DNA from: an uncultured Collinsella sp.
GTDB lineage: Bacteria > Actinomycetota > Coriobacteriia > Coriobacteriales > Coriobacteriaceae
Reading direction: 5' to 3'
DNA: 11,667 nucleotides
Assembly: GCA_902494585.1 (NCBI GenBank)
Contig: CABUUD010000053.1
Span: 1 to 11,667, forward strand
Numbering within the stretch: the first letter of the stretch is position 1; each line of letters begins with the position of its first letter. Shown here piece by piece: positions 5,795-11,667 of the stretch. The position numbers were made by a program, and so were the translations under genes. The notes under the pieces were generated by a model. That model saw only the letters and a list, made by a program, of their open reading frames with translations, was not told the DNA's origin and ran no database searches.

Positions 5795-6871
5795 ATGAAC
5801 GACAGTTTGTTACTAGCTGTCGAGAGGACGGAAAACTTGGTTCGACGTGGTTCGCATCCGCGACTTTCGGTGATCCTGATTGTTGAGGGTTCGCCCAGTT
5901 ATGCGATGCGCGCTCTCGAGAGCGTCCAGAACCAAGACCTCTACGATTTGCAAATTGTCGTCGTTTGTCGCGGCGTGGTAGCTGGTGTGCGCCATTCGCT
6001 CGAAGTTGCTGCCGACAGAGACATTCATATTGATTTGATTGATGTTGAGGACCCAGCGCCTGGCGCCTGCCTGCGTGCCGGCTTTGCGGCTTCGCGCGGC
6101 TCCCAGATCATTGCGATGAATGCCAATGAGTGGTTTGCGCCGCAGTCCCTTTCGCAGATGGTCGAAAGCTCCTGCGACGCTTCTGCTGACATCGTGTTTC
6201 CCTCTGTTTCGCTCGATTGCTACGATGTTCACCGCGAACGTCATTCCCGAGTTTTGGACGCGACATCCGTTTCTGAAGATGAGGACCGGGCGGCTTGCCT
6301 GACCCAATTGGTTTCCTGTGGTTTAATCCGACAGACCTCTGGCGTGCTGTATGATCGCGCCCTCTTTGAGGCGTGCCTTACGCATGGCGATGCGTTTCGC
6401 ACGGTGTCTTTTTTGACGTTCGCGCTTTCGCAGGCAAAGCGCGTTTCGGGATGTGGCCGTGCCCGTTTTCATGCAGTGGCGCCGTCGATTACGGAGACGT
6501 TTGACCCCACGATGTTTGCCAGGCTTTCTGATGATATCGGGGCGCTCGACAGGCTTGCCGACTCGCTTGCCGTCGCGGGCGGTGGCGATCAGTTGAAGCT
6601 GGTCTGCCAGCGGTATTACTACGCCGGCCTGGTTGCCTGCATCGAAAATTTGTGTCTGAGCCCCCATGGGGTGTCTTCAATAGAGCGTTCGGCCCGTTTG
6701 CATGATATGCTCGAAGCACAGCGTACCCGTCAGATGGTTGCGGCTCTTAAAGGCAATCATCAGGGTTTAGGTCTGCTCTATGGTTCGATAGCTGGTGCCA
6801 AGCCTATGCGGTGTGCGTTGTATACGCATCTGGCGGCCTTTTTCAATCGTTCGGGCGTCAGGACTGTCTAG
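5795..6871 (+). CDS. GT2-like protein with degenerate catalytic motifs
   Basis: From ATG at 5795 the product is 358 aa; an in-frame TTG at 5780 is less likely because the GACGGGGTG ribosome-binding region at 5782-5790 lies between them. Residues 22-115 resemble the GT-A fold of family 2 glycosyltransferases: the L-S-V-I-L-I-V strand, the A-L-E-S-V-Q-N-Q-D helix, L-Q-I-V-V-V, then a second half equivalent to A-x-N-x-G/A-x-x-x-A-x-G. Where a functional enzyme has the metal-binding D-x-D followed by an acidic residue and Trp, this protein has Asn109-Ala110-Asn111-Glu112-Trp113. The usual D-D-G-S after the third strand is C-R-G, and the later E-D catalytic-base motif is not seen near residues 198-210. 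No signal peptide or membrane segment is visible. Residues 240-358 are probably helical and unassigned. It may be a binding protein or a divergent transferase. No terminator is clear before argR. Confidence 0.7.
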   Translation: MNDSLLLAVERTENLVRRGSHPRLSVILIVEGSPSYAMRALESVQNQDLYDLQIVVVCRGVVAGVRHSLEVAADRDIHIDLIDVEDPAPGACLRAGFAASRGSQIIAMNANEWFAPQSLSQMVESSCDASADIVFPSVSLDCYDVHRERHSRVLDATSVSEDEDRAACLTQLVSCGLIRQTSGVLYDRALFEACLTHGDAFRTVSFLTFALSQAKRVSGCGRARFHAVAPSITETFDPTMFARLSDDIGALDRLADSLAVAGGGDQLKLVCQRYYYAGLVACIENLCLSPHGVSSIERSARLHDMLEAQRTRQMVAALKGNHQGLGLLYGSIAGAKPMRCALYTHLAAFFNRSGVRTV

Positions 6872-6879
6872 TAGCGTGA

Positions 6880-6914
6880 TTTTCGAAATTAATTGCATGG
6901 AATTGTTTCGAAAT
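6880..6914. repeat. AT-rich inverted repeat built on two TTTCGAAA palindromes
   Basis: TTTCGAAA at 6881-6888 and again at 6906-6913 are each self-palindromic and also pair with each other. AATT at 6891-6894 pairs with AATT at 6901-6904 around a GCATGG loop. The whole forms a 12-bp AT-rich stem upstream of the argR promoter. It could be a weak 3' end for the GT2-like gene or paired binding sites 25 bp apart. No T-tract follows directly. Confidence 0.45.
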
Positions 6915-6923
6915 GCGTTCTTA

Positions 6924-6953
6924 TTCACTAAAACCCTCAAATAGCGCTAAACT
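6924..6953 (+). promoter_or_regulatory. Predicted argR promoter
   Basis: TTCACT at 6924-6929 and TAAACT at 6948-6953, each 4 of 6 to consensus, are spaced 18 bp, with a start expected near 6960. That start falls within the palindrome at 6957-6973, so a protein bound there would block initiation. The match is moderate and based on inspection only. Confidence 0.4.
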
Positions 6954-6956
6954 ATT

Positions 6957-6973
6957 CAATCACTAAGTGATTG
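6957..6973. promoter_or_regulatory. 17-bp palindromic operator candidate before argR
   Basis: CAATCACT and AGTGATTG form perfect 8-bp arms around a central A. It lies 30 nt upstream of the argR ATG, on the predicted transcription start. ArgR commonly represses its own gene through 18-bp imperfect palindromes related to TGAAT-N4-ATTCA; this palindrome has the size but a different core (TCACTAAGTGA). It may be a divergent ARG box or the site of another regulator. Confidence 0.45.
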
Positions 6974-7003
6974 TCTCCGCCATCTTTTGGAGTGAGGTTT
7001 TGT

Positions 7004-7441
7004 ATGGCCAAAAAACGCAATGGGCGCCAGGATGCCATCAGAGATATTGTTCGCAATAAGGACGTACGTACGCAGCGCGTTTTGGTAGACGAGCTTCGCG
7101 CCATGGGTTTCGATTGCACGCAGGCGACCGTTTCGCGCGACATCGCGGACATGGGACTGCGTAAGCTCCCCGAGGGCATCTATGTCCTTGCCGAGGACCT
7201 GCATCTGCAGCGCATGGTTTCCGAGTTGGTTACCGGCGTACTGCGCACCGATAATCTGGTTATGATCAAGGCACAGCCCGGTACGGCTTCTGGTATTGCC
7301 GCAGCGGTCGATGCCGCGGAGCTGCCCGACGTGCTTGGCTCGCTTGCCGGCAACGACACGATCTTAGTCATTGCGCAGACGGCCGAGGACGGCGAACGCC
7401 TTGAGGCGCTCATCAACAAGCTGAGTAACTCTCACAAGTAG
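7004..7441 (+). CDS. argR: Arginine repressor ArgR/AhrC family
   Basis: Arginine-sensing transcription factor, a hexamer in known members. From ATG at 7004, with GGAGTGAGG at 6989-6997 upstream, the product is 145 aa, close to the usual 149-156. Residues 8-55 form the winged helix: R-Q-D-A-I-R-D-I-V start and the recognition helix T-Q-A-T-V-S-R-D-I. Residues about 75-145 form the arginine-binding and oligomerisation domain, with P-G-T-A-S-G-I-A-A-A-V-D and L-A-G-N-D-T-I-L-V-I. The usual G-D-D-T reads G-N-D-T, so one of two acidic arginine contacts is Asn117; other family members may share this. No arginine biosynthesis or deiminase genes lie in the window, so it acts in trans. A terminator follows. 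Confidence 0.95.
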   Translation: MAKKRNGRQDAIRDIVRNKDVRTQRVLVDELRAMGFDCTQATVSRDIADMGLRKLPEGIYVLAEDLHLQRMVSELVTGVLRTDNLVMIKAQPGTASGIAAAVDAAELPDVLGSLAGNDTILVIAQTAEDGERLEALINKLSNSHK

Positions 7442-7491
7442 GGGATGCGTGGCACTGCTGCTGTGCCGATTGTTGCTATAGGTAATTGCCG

Positions 7492-7520
7492 AGGGCGTTG
7501 ACGAAGGTCAGCGCCCTTTT
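7492..7520 (+). terminator. argR terminator
   Basis: AGGGCG (7492-7497), a T-G wobble (7498/7511) and TGAC (7499-7502) pair with GTCA (7507-7510) and CGCCCT (7512-7517) around a GAAG loop, giving an 11-bp stem followed by a short T-run ending at 7520. It lies 50 nt after the argR stop. The T-run is short, so termination may be incomplete; the opposing terminator downstream provides a second barrier. Confidence 0.8.
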
Positions 7521-7587
7521 GCATGCCGGCACCCGTTGCTCTATCGGTCCTGCAGCCGGGGCCGTCGTGGCATCTTATGGCATCTGC

Positions 7588-7633
7588 CGAAATAAAGAGG
7601 CGCCCGAGCAGCGTACGTGCTGCTCGGGCGCCT
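7588..7633 (-). terminator. Terminator of the class A PBP gene
   Basis: A perfect 15-bp GC-rich stem pairs 7598-7612 with 7619-7633 around a 6-nt loop. On the minus strand it is followed by CTCTTTATTT, a T-rich tract. It lies 23 nt after the PBP stop. A further 8-bp inverted pair, GGCATCTG at 7579-7586 and CAGATGCC at 7640-7647, encloses it. Confidence 0.85.
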
Positions 7634-7656
7634 TGGTGCCAGATGCCGCTTTGCGT

Positions 7657-9846
7657 CTACTGGCCCGTAGAGGGGTCGGGCGTGGGCGTAGGATCGGGGG
7701 TAGGCGTCGGCGTGCTGCCGTCGCCACCCGTGCCGCCATCGCCACCCGTGCCACCGTCGCCACCTGTCGTGCCGCTATCGCCGGTGGTGTTGCCGCCCGG
7801 GGTTTCAGTGGTCGTGGTTGTCGTTGTCGTTGTGGTGGTCGTGGTCTCTTCCTCTTCTTTTCCCTCGTCTTTATCCTCTTCGTCTTTCTTTTTGTTGTTT
7901 GTGCCGTAGAACTTCCAGACGTTATTGTTCTTGTACGTGGGAGCCGTTCCGGTCGGGAATTCCTCGCGCTCGGTGCCCGCAAGAACGGTGTTCATGAACT
8001 TCTTAAAGACGGGCAGGTTGGTGCTGTCGCCCAGCAGGTCCGAACCGTACTTTTGGATGGGAATCTCGCCTGCGGAATAACCGGTCCACAGGGCGCATGT
8101 CAGTTGCGGCGTGAAGCCGCAGAACCACAGGTTGGTGGTGTTGTCAGTGGTGCCCGTCTTGCCGGCATAGGGCTGGTTGACGCTCAGCGCGCCGGCGGCA
8201 CCCGTGCCGCTGCCCTGCATGACGCCGGATAGAACGTCGGTAACCGCGGCAGCCTCGCCTTCGGTGAGCACCTGCGTGGGATTGTCGGTGTGCTGGTACA
8301 GAACCGAGCCGGTACGCGAGTCGATCTCGGTAATGGCGATGGGCTGACGGTAGTAGCCACCGTTGGCAAACGTTGCGTAGGCCGATGCCATCTCGAGCGG
8401 TGAGATGGACCCGGTGCCGAGCGTCATGACGGGAACGTCCTCGATATTGTCCTTGGCGGGATCGATGCCGAGCTTTTTGACGAGCGACATGATCTTGTCA
8501 TTGCCGATGGCTTCGGCCACCTGAATGTAGCCGGTGTTGGATGAGTATGCCGTTGCCTGCTTAAGCGTGATGTTGCCATAGCTCTGGTTGCCGTAGTTTT
8601 GCACCTCGGTCGTGGTGCCCTTGGCCTTGAGCGGCGAGTTGCAGTTGAGGGTGACGTTGGGGTTCATACCGTTTTGGATGGCAGTTGCCAGCGTAAAGGC
8701 CTTAAACGTGGAGCCCACGGGGCGCTTTGCCGTAGCGTGGTTCACGTGATTCTCGTCGGCGTTGTAGTCGTAGCCGCCTACCATGCACTTGATGTAGCCG
8801 GTCTTGGGGTCAACGACGACCATGCCCATGTCCAGGCCGTCGAGCGAAAGCGTGTCGAGCTGCGAGCGCACAGCCTCCTCGGCCACCTGCTGCATGGTGG
8901 GGTCGATGGTGGTCTTGACGGTCAGACCGCCCTTAAAGAGCACGTCGGTGGAGAACTCCTGCTCAAGCAACTGCTTAACGTAGGAGACAAAGTAGGGCTG
9001 AGAGTACACATCGACGCCACTGCCCGAAATCTCGGTCACGTTAAGCGTGATGGGCTCAGCCTGTGCAGCATCGTGCTCTTCCTGCGTGATGTGGCCCAGA
9101 CGCAGCATGTTGTCCAGAACCTTGTTACGGCGGGACAGCGCCAAGTCGGGATTAACCGTGGGGTCGTACTGCGAGGGCGAGTTGGGAAGGCCGATGAGCA
9201 GCGCGGCCTCGCTCAGGGTGAGGTCGGCGGCGGTTTTGGACAGATAGGTCTCGGCGGCGGCCTCGATGCCATATGCTCCATGGCCGTAGTAGATGGTGTT
9301 GAGGTACATCATGAGGATCTCGTCTTTGGAGTACATATCCTCCATCTTGATGGCGATATAGGCCTCGCGCACCTTACGCTCGATGGTCGAGTCGAATTGT
9401 TCCTCCTGCAGGATGGTGTTGCGAACCAGCTGCTGGGTGATGGTCGATGCGCCCTCGTGGCCGCCGGTGAGGGTTGCCACCGATGCGCGTGCAATGCCCC
9501 AGAGGTCGATGCCGCCATGCTCGTAGAAGCGCTCGTCCTCAACGTCGACGGTGCCCTGCAACACGTACGGGGACACTTGGTCCTTGGTGATGGACTTGCG
9601 GTTTTGCGTGTAGAAACTCGCAATGGTATTGCCGTTGCAGTCGACGATGTCGGTGGGCTCGCTCACCAGATACGCATTGGCATCGGTGTAGTCGGGCAGA
9701 TCGGACAGCCAGCGGTTGACGTTGCCGATCATGCCGATGCCAAACGCTACGCCCGCGATAAGCAGAAAGCCCAAAAACGAGAGCAAGATCATGGGAAGGG
9801 CATGCGTCTTAGAGCGACCGCGCCCCTGTCGTTGGCGAGGACCCAT
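7657..9846 (-). CDS. Class A penicillin-binding protein (bifunctional transglycosylase/transpeptidase)
   Basis: Membrane-anchored peptidoglycan synthase. The start is the ATG at 9846 (729 aa), because GGAGGT (complement of 9853-9858) lies 6 nt upstream; a longer frame from 9906 lacks such a site. A basic cytoplasmic N-terminus (residues 1-14) precedes one membrane helix at about 16-40. The GT51 transglycosylase domain has E-D-E-R-F-Y-E-H-G-G with Glu103 as the likely catalytic acid, and G-A-S-T-I-T-Q-Q-L near 132-140. The transpeptidase domain has S-T-F-K with Ser379 as nucleophile, S-S-N at 435-437 and K-T-G-T at 563-566. The tail is unusual: a charged Lys/Asp/Glu stretch (652-667), 13 threonines (668-680), Gly-Gly-Asp-Gly repeats and Pro-Thr repeats. 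It converges on argR and is divergent from the U32 gene. Which PBP1a/PBP2a-type name applies cannot be decided here. Confidence 0.96.
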   Translation of the reverse strand: MGPRQRQGRGRSKTHALPMILLSFLGFLLIAGVAFGIGMIGNVNRWLSDLPDYTDANAYLVSEPTDIVDCNGNTIASFYTQNRKSITKDQVSPYVLQGTVDVEDERFYEHGGIDLWGIARASVATLTGGHEGASTITQQLVRNTILQEEQFDSTIERKVREAYIAIKMEDMYSKDEILMMYLNTIYYGHGAYGIEAAAETYLSKTAADLTLSEAALLIGLPNSPSQYDPTVNPDLALSRRNKVLDNMLRLGHITQEEHDAAQAEPITLNVTEISGSGVDVYSQPYFVSYVKQLLEQEFSTDVLFKGGLTVKTTIDPTMQQVAEEAVRSQLDTLSLDGLDMGMVVVDPKTGYIKCMVGGYDYNADENHVNHATAKRPVGSTFKAFTLATAIQNGMNPNVTLNCNSPLKAKGTTTEVQNYGNQSYGNITLKQATAYSSNTGYIQVAEAIGNDKIMSLVKKLGIDPAKDNIEDVPVMTLGTGSISPLEMASAYATFANGGYYRQPIAITEIDSRTGSVLYQHTDNPTQVLTEGEAAAVTDVLSGVMQGSGTGAAGALSVNQPYAGKTGTTDNTTNLWFCGFTPQLTCALWTGYSAGEIPIQKYGSDLLGDSTNLPVFKKFMNTVLAGTEREEFPTGTAPTYKNNNVWKFYGTNNKKKDEEDKDEGKEEEETTTTTTTTTTTTTETPGGNTTGDSGTTGGDGGTGGDGGTGGDGSTPTPTPDPTPTPDPSTGQ
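7677..7712 (-). repeat. 18-bp coding repeat for the Pro-Thr-Asp tail
   Basis: Two imperfect copies of an 18-bp unit encode the P-T-P-T-P-D-P-like end of the PBP. Differences between copies are largely synonymous, pointing to older duplication kept under selection for composition. Boundaries are approximate. Confidence 0.5.
7721..7774 (-). repeat. Three 18-bp tandem repeats in the PBP tail
   Basis: Three tandem units begin with TCGCCACC at 7721, 7739 and 7757 on the plus strand and encode a six-residue Gly-Gly-Thr-Gly-Gly-Asp unit on the minus strand. The first two share 14 leading bases; the third is more diverged. Slippage at such units could change tail length between strains. Confidence 0.7.
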
Positions 9847-10007
9847 ATATTGACCTCCAGGTATGTCGTGCCAGGCGGCAGGTATGCTACCGGGCAGGAT
9901 GGACATAAGTTATTACACGATAAACCAATCGGGGCATGCGGGGCCTCGTGTATGCTGGTTGGCAGCAATTTTCAGAGTGAAAGCACACCTTGGCAAGGAG
10001 TTTACCG
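9847..10007. other. Divergent intergenic region between PBP and U32 genes
   Basis: About 160 bp separate the divergent starts. Both genes must have their promoters here, but no convincing -35/-10 pair was found for either. The best plus-strand -10 candidate is TATGCT at 9951-9956, without a good -35. The minus-strand stretch complementary to about 9906-9928 is AT-rich and is the most likely PBP promoter zone. The two Shine-Dalgarno sites (9853-9858 minus, 9995-10000 plus) are clear. Confidence 0.5.
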
Positions 10008-11667
10008 ATGGCGATTCGGCCGATGGAATCGAGCGGACAATGCGAAAGCGAGTTGGCGGCGGCTGAAGTGGCGCTGCCCGAACTGCTGGCGCCTGCTGGC
10101 GGACTTGACCAGATGCTCGCGGCGATTGCGGCGGGTGCCGATGCCGTCTATGCGGGGCTAGACGGGTTCAACGCTCGAGTGAGCGCGCATGGCTTTAGCG
10201 ATGATGAGTTCGCGCGCGGTTGTGCCGTGGCCCATGCCCATGGCGTGCGTGTGTACGTGACGCTCAACGTGTTCGTGTTCGATGATGAGTTTGCCGACGC
10301 CGTGGCGTTGGGGGCGCATGCGCATGCGTTGGGCGCCGATGCGTTGATCGTGGCCGATGCCGGGCTGGCCTGTGCGCTTCGTGCGGCGATTCCGGGGGTC
10401 GAGATTCACCTGTCCACTCAGGCGGGCGCTCATAGCGAGGGTGCCGTGCAGTTGGCTGCCAAGGAGTTGGGCGTTGAGCGCGTGACGACTGCGCGCGAGC
10501 TGAGCGTGGCAGAGATTGAGACGCTTTGCGCTACTGGCGTGCCCATCGAGGTGTTCTGTCACGGCGCTATTTGCATTGGATACTCGGGTGCGTGTGAGTT
10601 TTCGGCCCTGAGGCGCGGACGGTCGGCGATGCGCGGTGATTGCACGCAACCGTGCCGTCTGTCCTATGACTTGGTGGACGAGGAGGGGCAGAGTGTTGTC
10701 GCTGTCGAAGGGGATCGCCTGCTTTGTCCGCGTGACTATCTGGGCATCGCGCATCTGCCCGAGCTTGTTGCCGCCGGCGTGGCATCGCTCAAGATCGAGG
10801 GGCGCATGAAGAATCCCGACTACGTCTTTAACGTGGTGAGGGTGTGGCGTCGGGCGCTCAATATGCTTCGCGACGGCACATGGGATGCCGATGCGGTGCC
10901 GGCGCTTGAGCGCGAGCTGGGAAGGTCGTTCAACCGCGGCTTTACCGATGCGTATCTGCGGGGTCGTTCGGGCGCCGAGCTCATGAGCTTTGAGCGCGCG
11001 ATCAACCAGGGCGTGCGCGTGGGCCACTTGGTGGCGGTGGGTCACGAAGAGGTGACGGTTGAGCTTGATGCCGCCGTGGCGGCGGGCGATACGCTCGAGA
11101 TCCGATTTTACCCGGGTGCCGACGCGCGTCCCGATGTGCCCAAGCGCTGGCCACAGGTGCCTTGCCCCGTGGATGCCGCTGCGGGAGAGCGCATCGTCGT
11201 GCATTGCAAACGCAAGGTGGACGCGGGCTGTGAGGTCTATCTGATTCGCAGTGCCGGCGTGCTGGGGCAGACGGCAACGGTGTTGGAGCGCATGCGGGTC
11301 GAGGCAGATGCGGTCGCGCCTGCTGAGCGGTCCGTTGAGGTGCTGCCGTTTGAGGGCGTTCTGGCAGATGGCGACGTGCCGACGGAGTTGGTGGAGCCGG
11401 CAGAGCCGGCAAAGCATGAGGCTTTTGCTCGTATGGTCTTTGCCTGGGAGCTGATGGATTTGGATCCGCGCGATGAGTGGGATCTGTCCGATGCGACGGT
11501 GGTGCTCGACGAAGTGTGCCGCGCAGGCGATGCCGAGCGGGCTCGAGCGCTTATGCAACGTGCCGGGCGCGTCGTCTGCCGCAATCTGGGACAGGTGGCG
11601 ATGGCCCGCGAGCTGGGCACGACGTTTGACGTGGCGGCGCCGGTGTTCTGCGCCAATCGGGCCACGC
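10008..11667 (+). CDS. Peptidase U32 family protein, RlhA-like (3' truncated by window edge)
   Basis: The frame is open from ATG at 10008, 7 nt after AAGGAG (9995-10000), to the window end, giving 553 codons without a stop. The N-terminus P-E-L-L-A-P-A-G-G-L and G-A-D-A-V-Y-A-G-L (about residues 24-51) is the U32 start. The family signature E-V-F-C-H-G-A-I-C with downstream Y-S-G-A-C supplies Cys184, Cys189 and Cys196, followed by Cys212 and Cys216 in C-T-Q-P-C-R; then K-I-E-G-R-M-K near 262-268. The sequence F-N-R-G-F-T-D-A-Y-L after that, and the long downstream part, fit the long subgroup that includes E. coli RlhA, which is needed for 23S rRNA C2501 hydroxylation, more than the shorter TrhP. 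Despite the family name, known bacterial RNA-modifying members act in RNA hydroxylation, not as proven proteases. Substrate here is inferred only. Confidence 0.9.
   Translation, partial: MAIRPMESSGQCESELAAAEVALPELLAPAGGLDQMLAAIAAGADAVYAGLDGFNARVSAHGFSDDEFARGCAVAHAHGVRVYVTLNVFVFDDEFADAVALGAHAHALGADALIVADAGLACALRAAIPGVEIHLSTQAGAHSEGAVQLAAKELGVERVTTARELSVAEIETLCATGVPIEVFCHGAICIGYSGACEFSALRRGRSAMRGDCTQPCRLSYDLVDEEGQSVVAVEGDRLLCPRDYLGIAHLPELVAAGVASLKIEGRMKNPDYVFNVVRVWRRALNMLRDGTWDADAVPALERELGRSFNRGFTDAYLRGRSGAELMSFERAINQGVRVGHLVAVGHEEVTVELDAAVAAGDTLEIRFYPGADARPDVPKRWPQVPCPVDAAAGERIVVHCKRKVDAGCEVYLIRSAGVLGQTATVLERMRVEADAVAPAERSVEVLPFEGVLADGDVPTELVEPAEPAKHEAFARMVFAWELMDLDPRDEWDLSDATVVLDEVCRAGDAERARALMQRAGRVVCRNLGQVAMARELGTTFDVAAPVFCANRAT

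Noticed and set aside
6957..6973. Canonical ARG box
   Set aside because: The palindrome lacks the TGAAT/ATTCA core; kept only as an unnamed operator candidate.
7445..7501. 18-codon frame immediately after argR
   Set aside because: Too short, no ribosome-binding site, and its end lies inside the argR terminator.
7721..7774. Short regular repeats considered as a CRISPR array
   Set aside because: Units are 18 bp with no spacers and encode an in-frame Gly-Gly-Thr-Gly-Gly-Asp repeat.
7523..7909. Pro/Val/Ser-rich plus-strand frame
   Set aside because: It is the complement of the repeat-coding PBP tail and crosses both terminators.
8599..10161. 520-codon plus-strand frame opposite the PBP gene
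   Set aside because: It mirrors the PBP reading frame, runs through the divergent intergenic region into the U32 start, and has no domain I recognise. The PBP motifs on the other strand are complete.
10158..11558. 466-codon minus-strand frame opposite the U32 gene
   Set aside because: His/Arg-rich antisense shadow; the plus-strand U32 signature is clear through this stretch.

Overview
The window is a conserved informational-gene locus followed by a short accessory-looking segment, from a GC-rich Gram-positive bacterium. Gene order adk-map-infA-rpmJ-rpsM-rpsK-rpsD-rpoA-rplQ-truA on one strand is the distal part of the spc/alpha ribosomal operons as found in Actinomycetota. The protein sequences, the four-Cys adenylate kinase lid and the moderately high GC suggest a gut coriobacterium such as Collinsella. 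That assignment comes from recognition of sequence style, not from a search.

Layout. (1) 1-1150: 3' end of adk, translationally overlapped by map. (2) 1142-1382: a long, nearly perfect inverted repeat that covers the map stop codon and looks like a MITE or repeat hairpin, then a second palindrome and a promoter for infA. (3) 1383-4758: infA, rpmJ, rpsM, rpsK, rpsD, rpoA and rplQ, closely packed and each with a Shine-Dalgarno, ending in a strong UUCG-loop terminator. (4) 4756-5675: a good sigma-70-type promoter whose predicted start site lies inside that terminator hairpin, feeding truA. (5) 5678-6871: a 33-codon small ORF filling the gap, then a GT2-like protein whose metal-binding DXD motif reads N-A-N. 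(6) 6872-7441: a palindrome-rich control region and argR. (7) 7442-7656: facing terminators between convergent argR and a class A penicillin-binding protein gene. (8) 7657-9846, minus strand: a bifunctional class A PBP with an unusual low-complexity C-terminal tail. (9) 9847-10007: divergent intergenic region. (10) 10008-end: 5' 553 codons of a U32-family protein of the RlhA type, cut by the window edge.

How the genes work together. The left two thirds make translation and transcription components: nucleotide supply, N-terminal Met removal, initiation factor IF-1, small- and large-subunit proteins, RNA polymerase alpha and tRNA pseudouridylation. The right third holds an arginine-responsive repressor without arginine genes beside it, a cell-wall synthase and a probable RNA-hydroxylation protein. 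No tRNA, rRNA, CRISPR array, prophage or transposase gene is visible. I did not find a clearly new multi-gene system. The items most worth a second look are the 129-bp inverted repeat, the promoter-within-terminator before truA, the degenerate GT2 protein and the argR control region.
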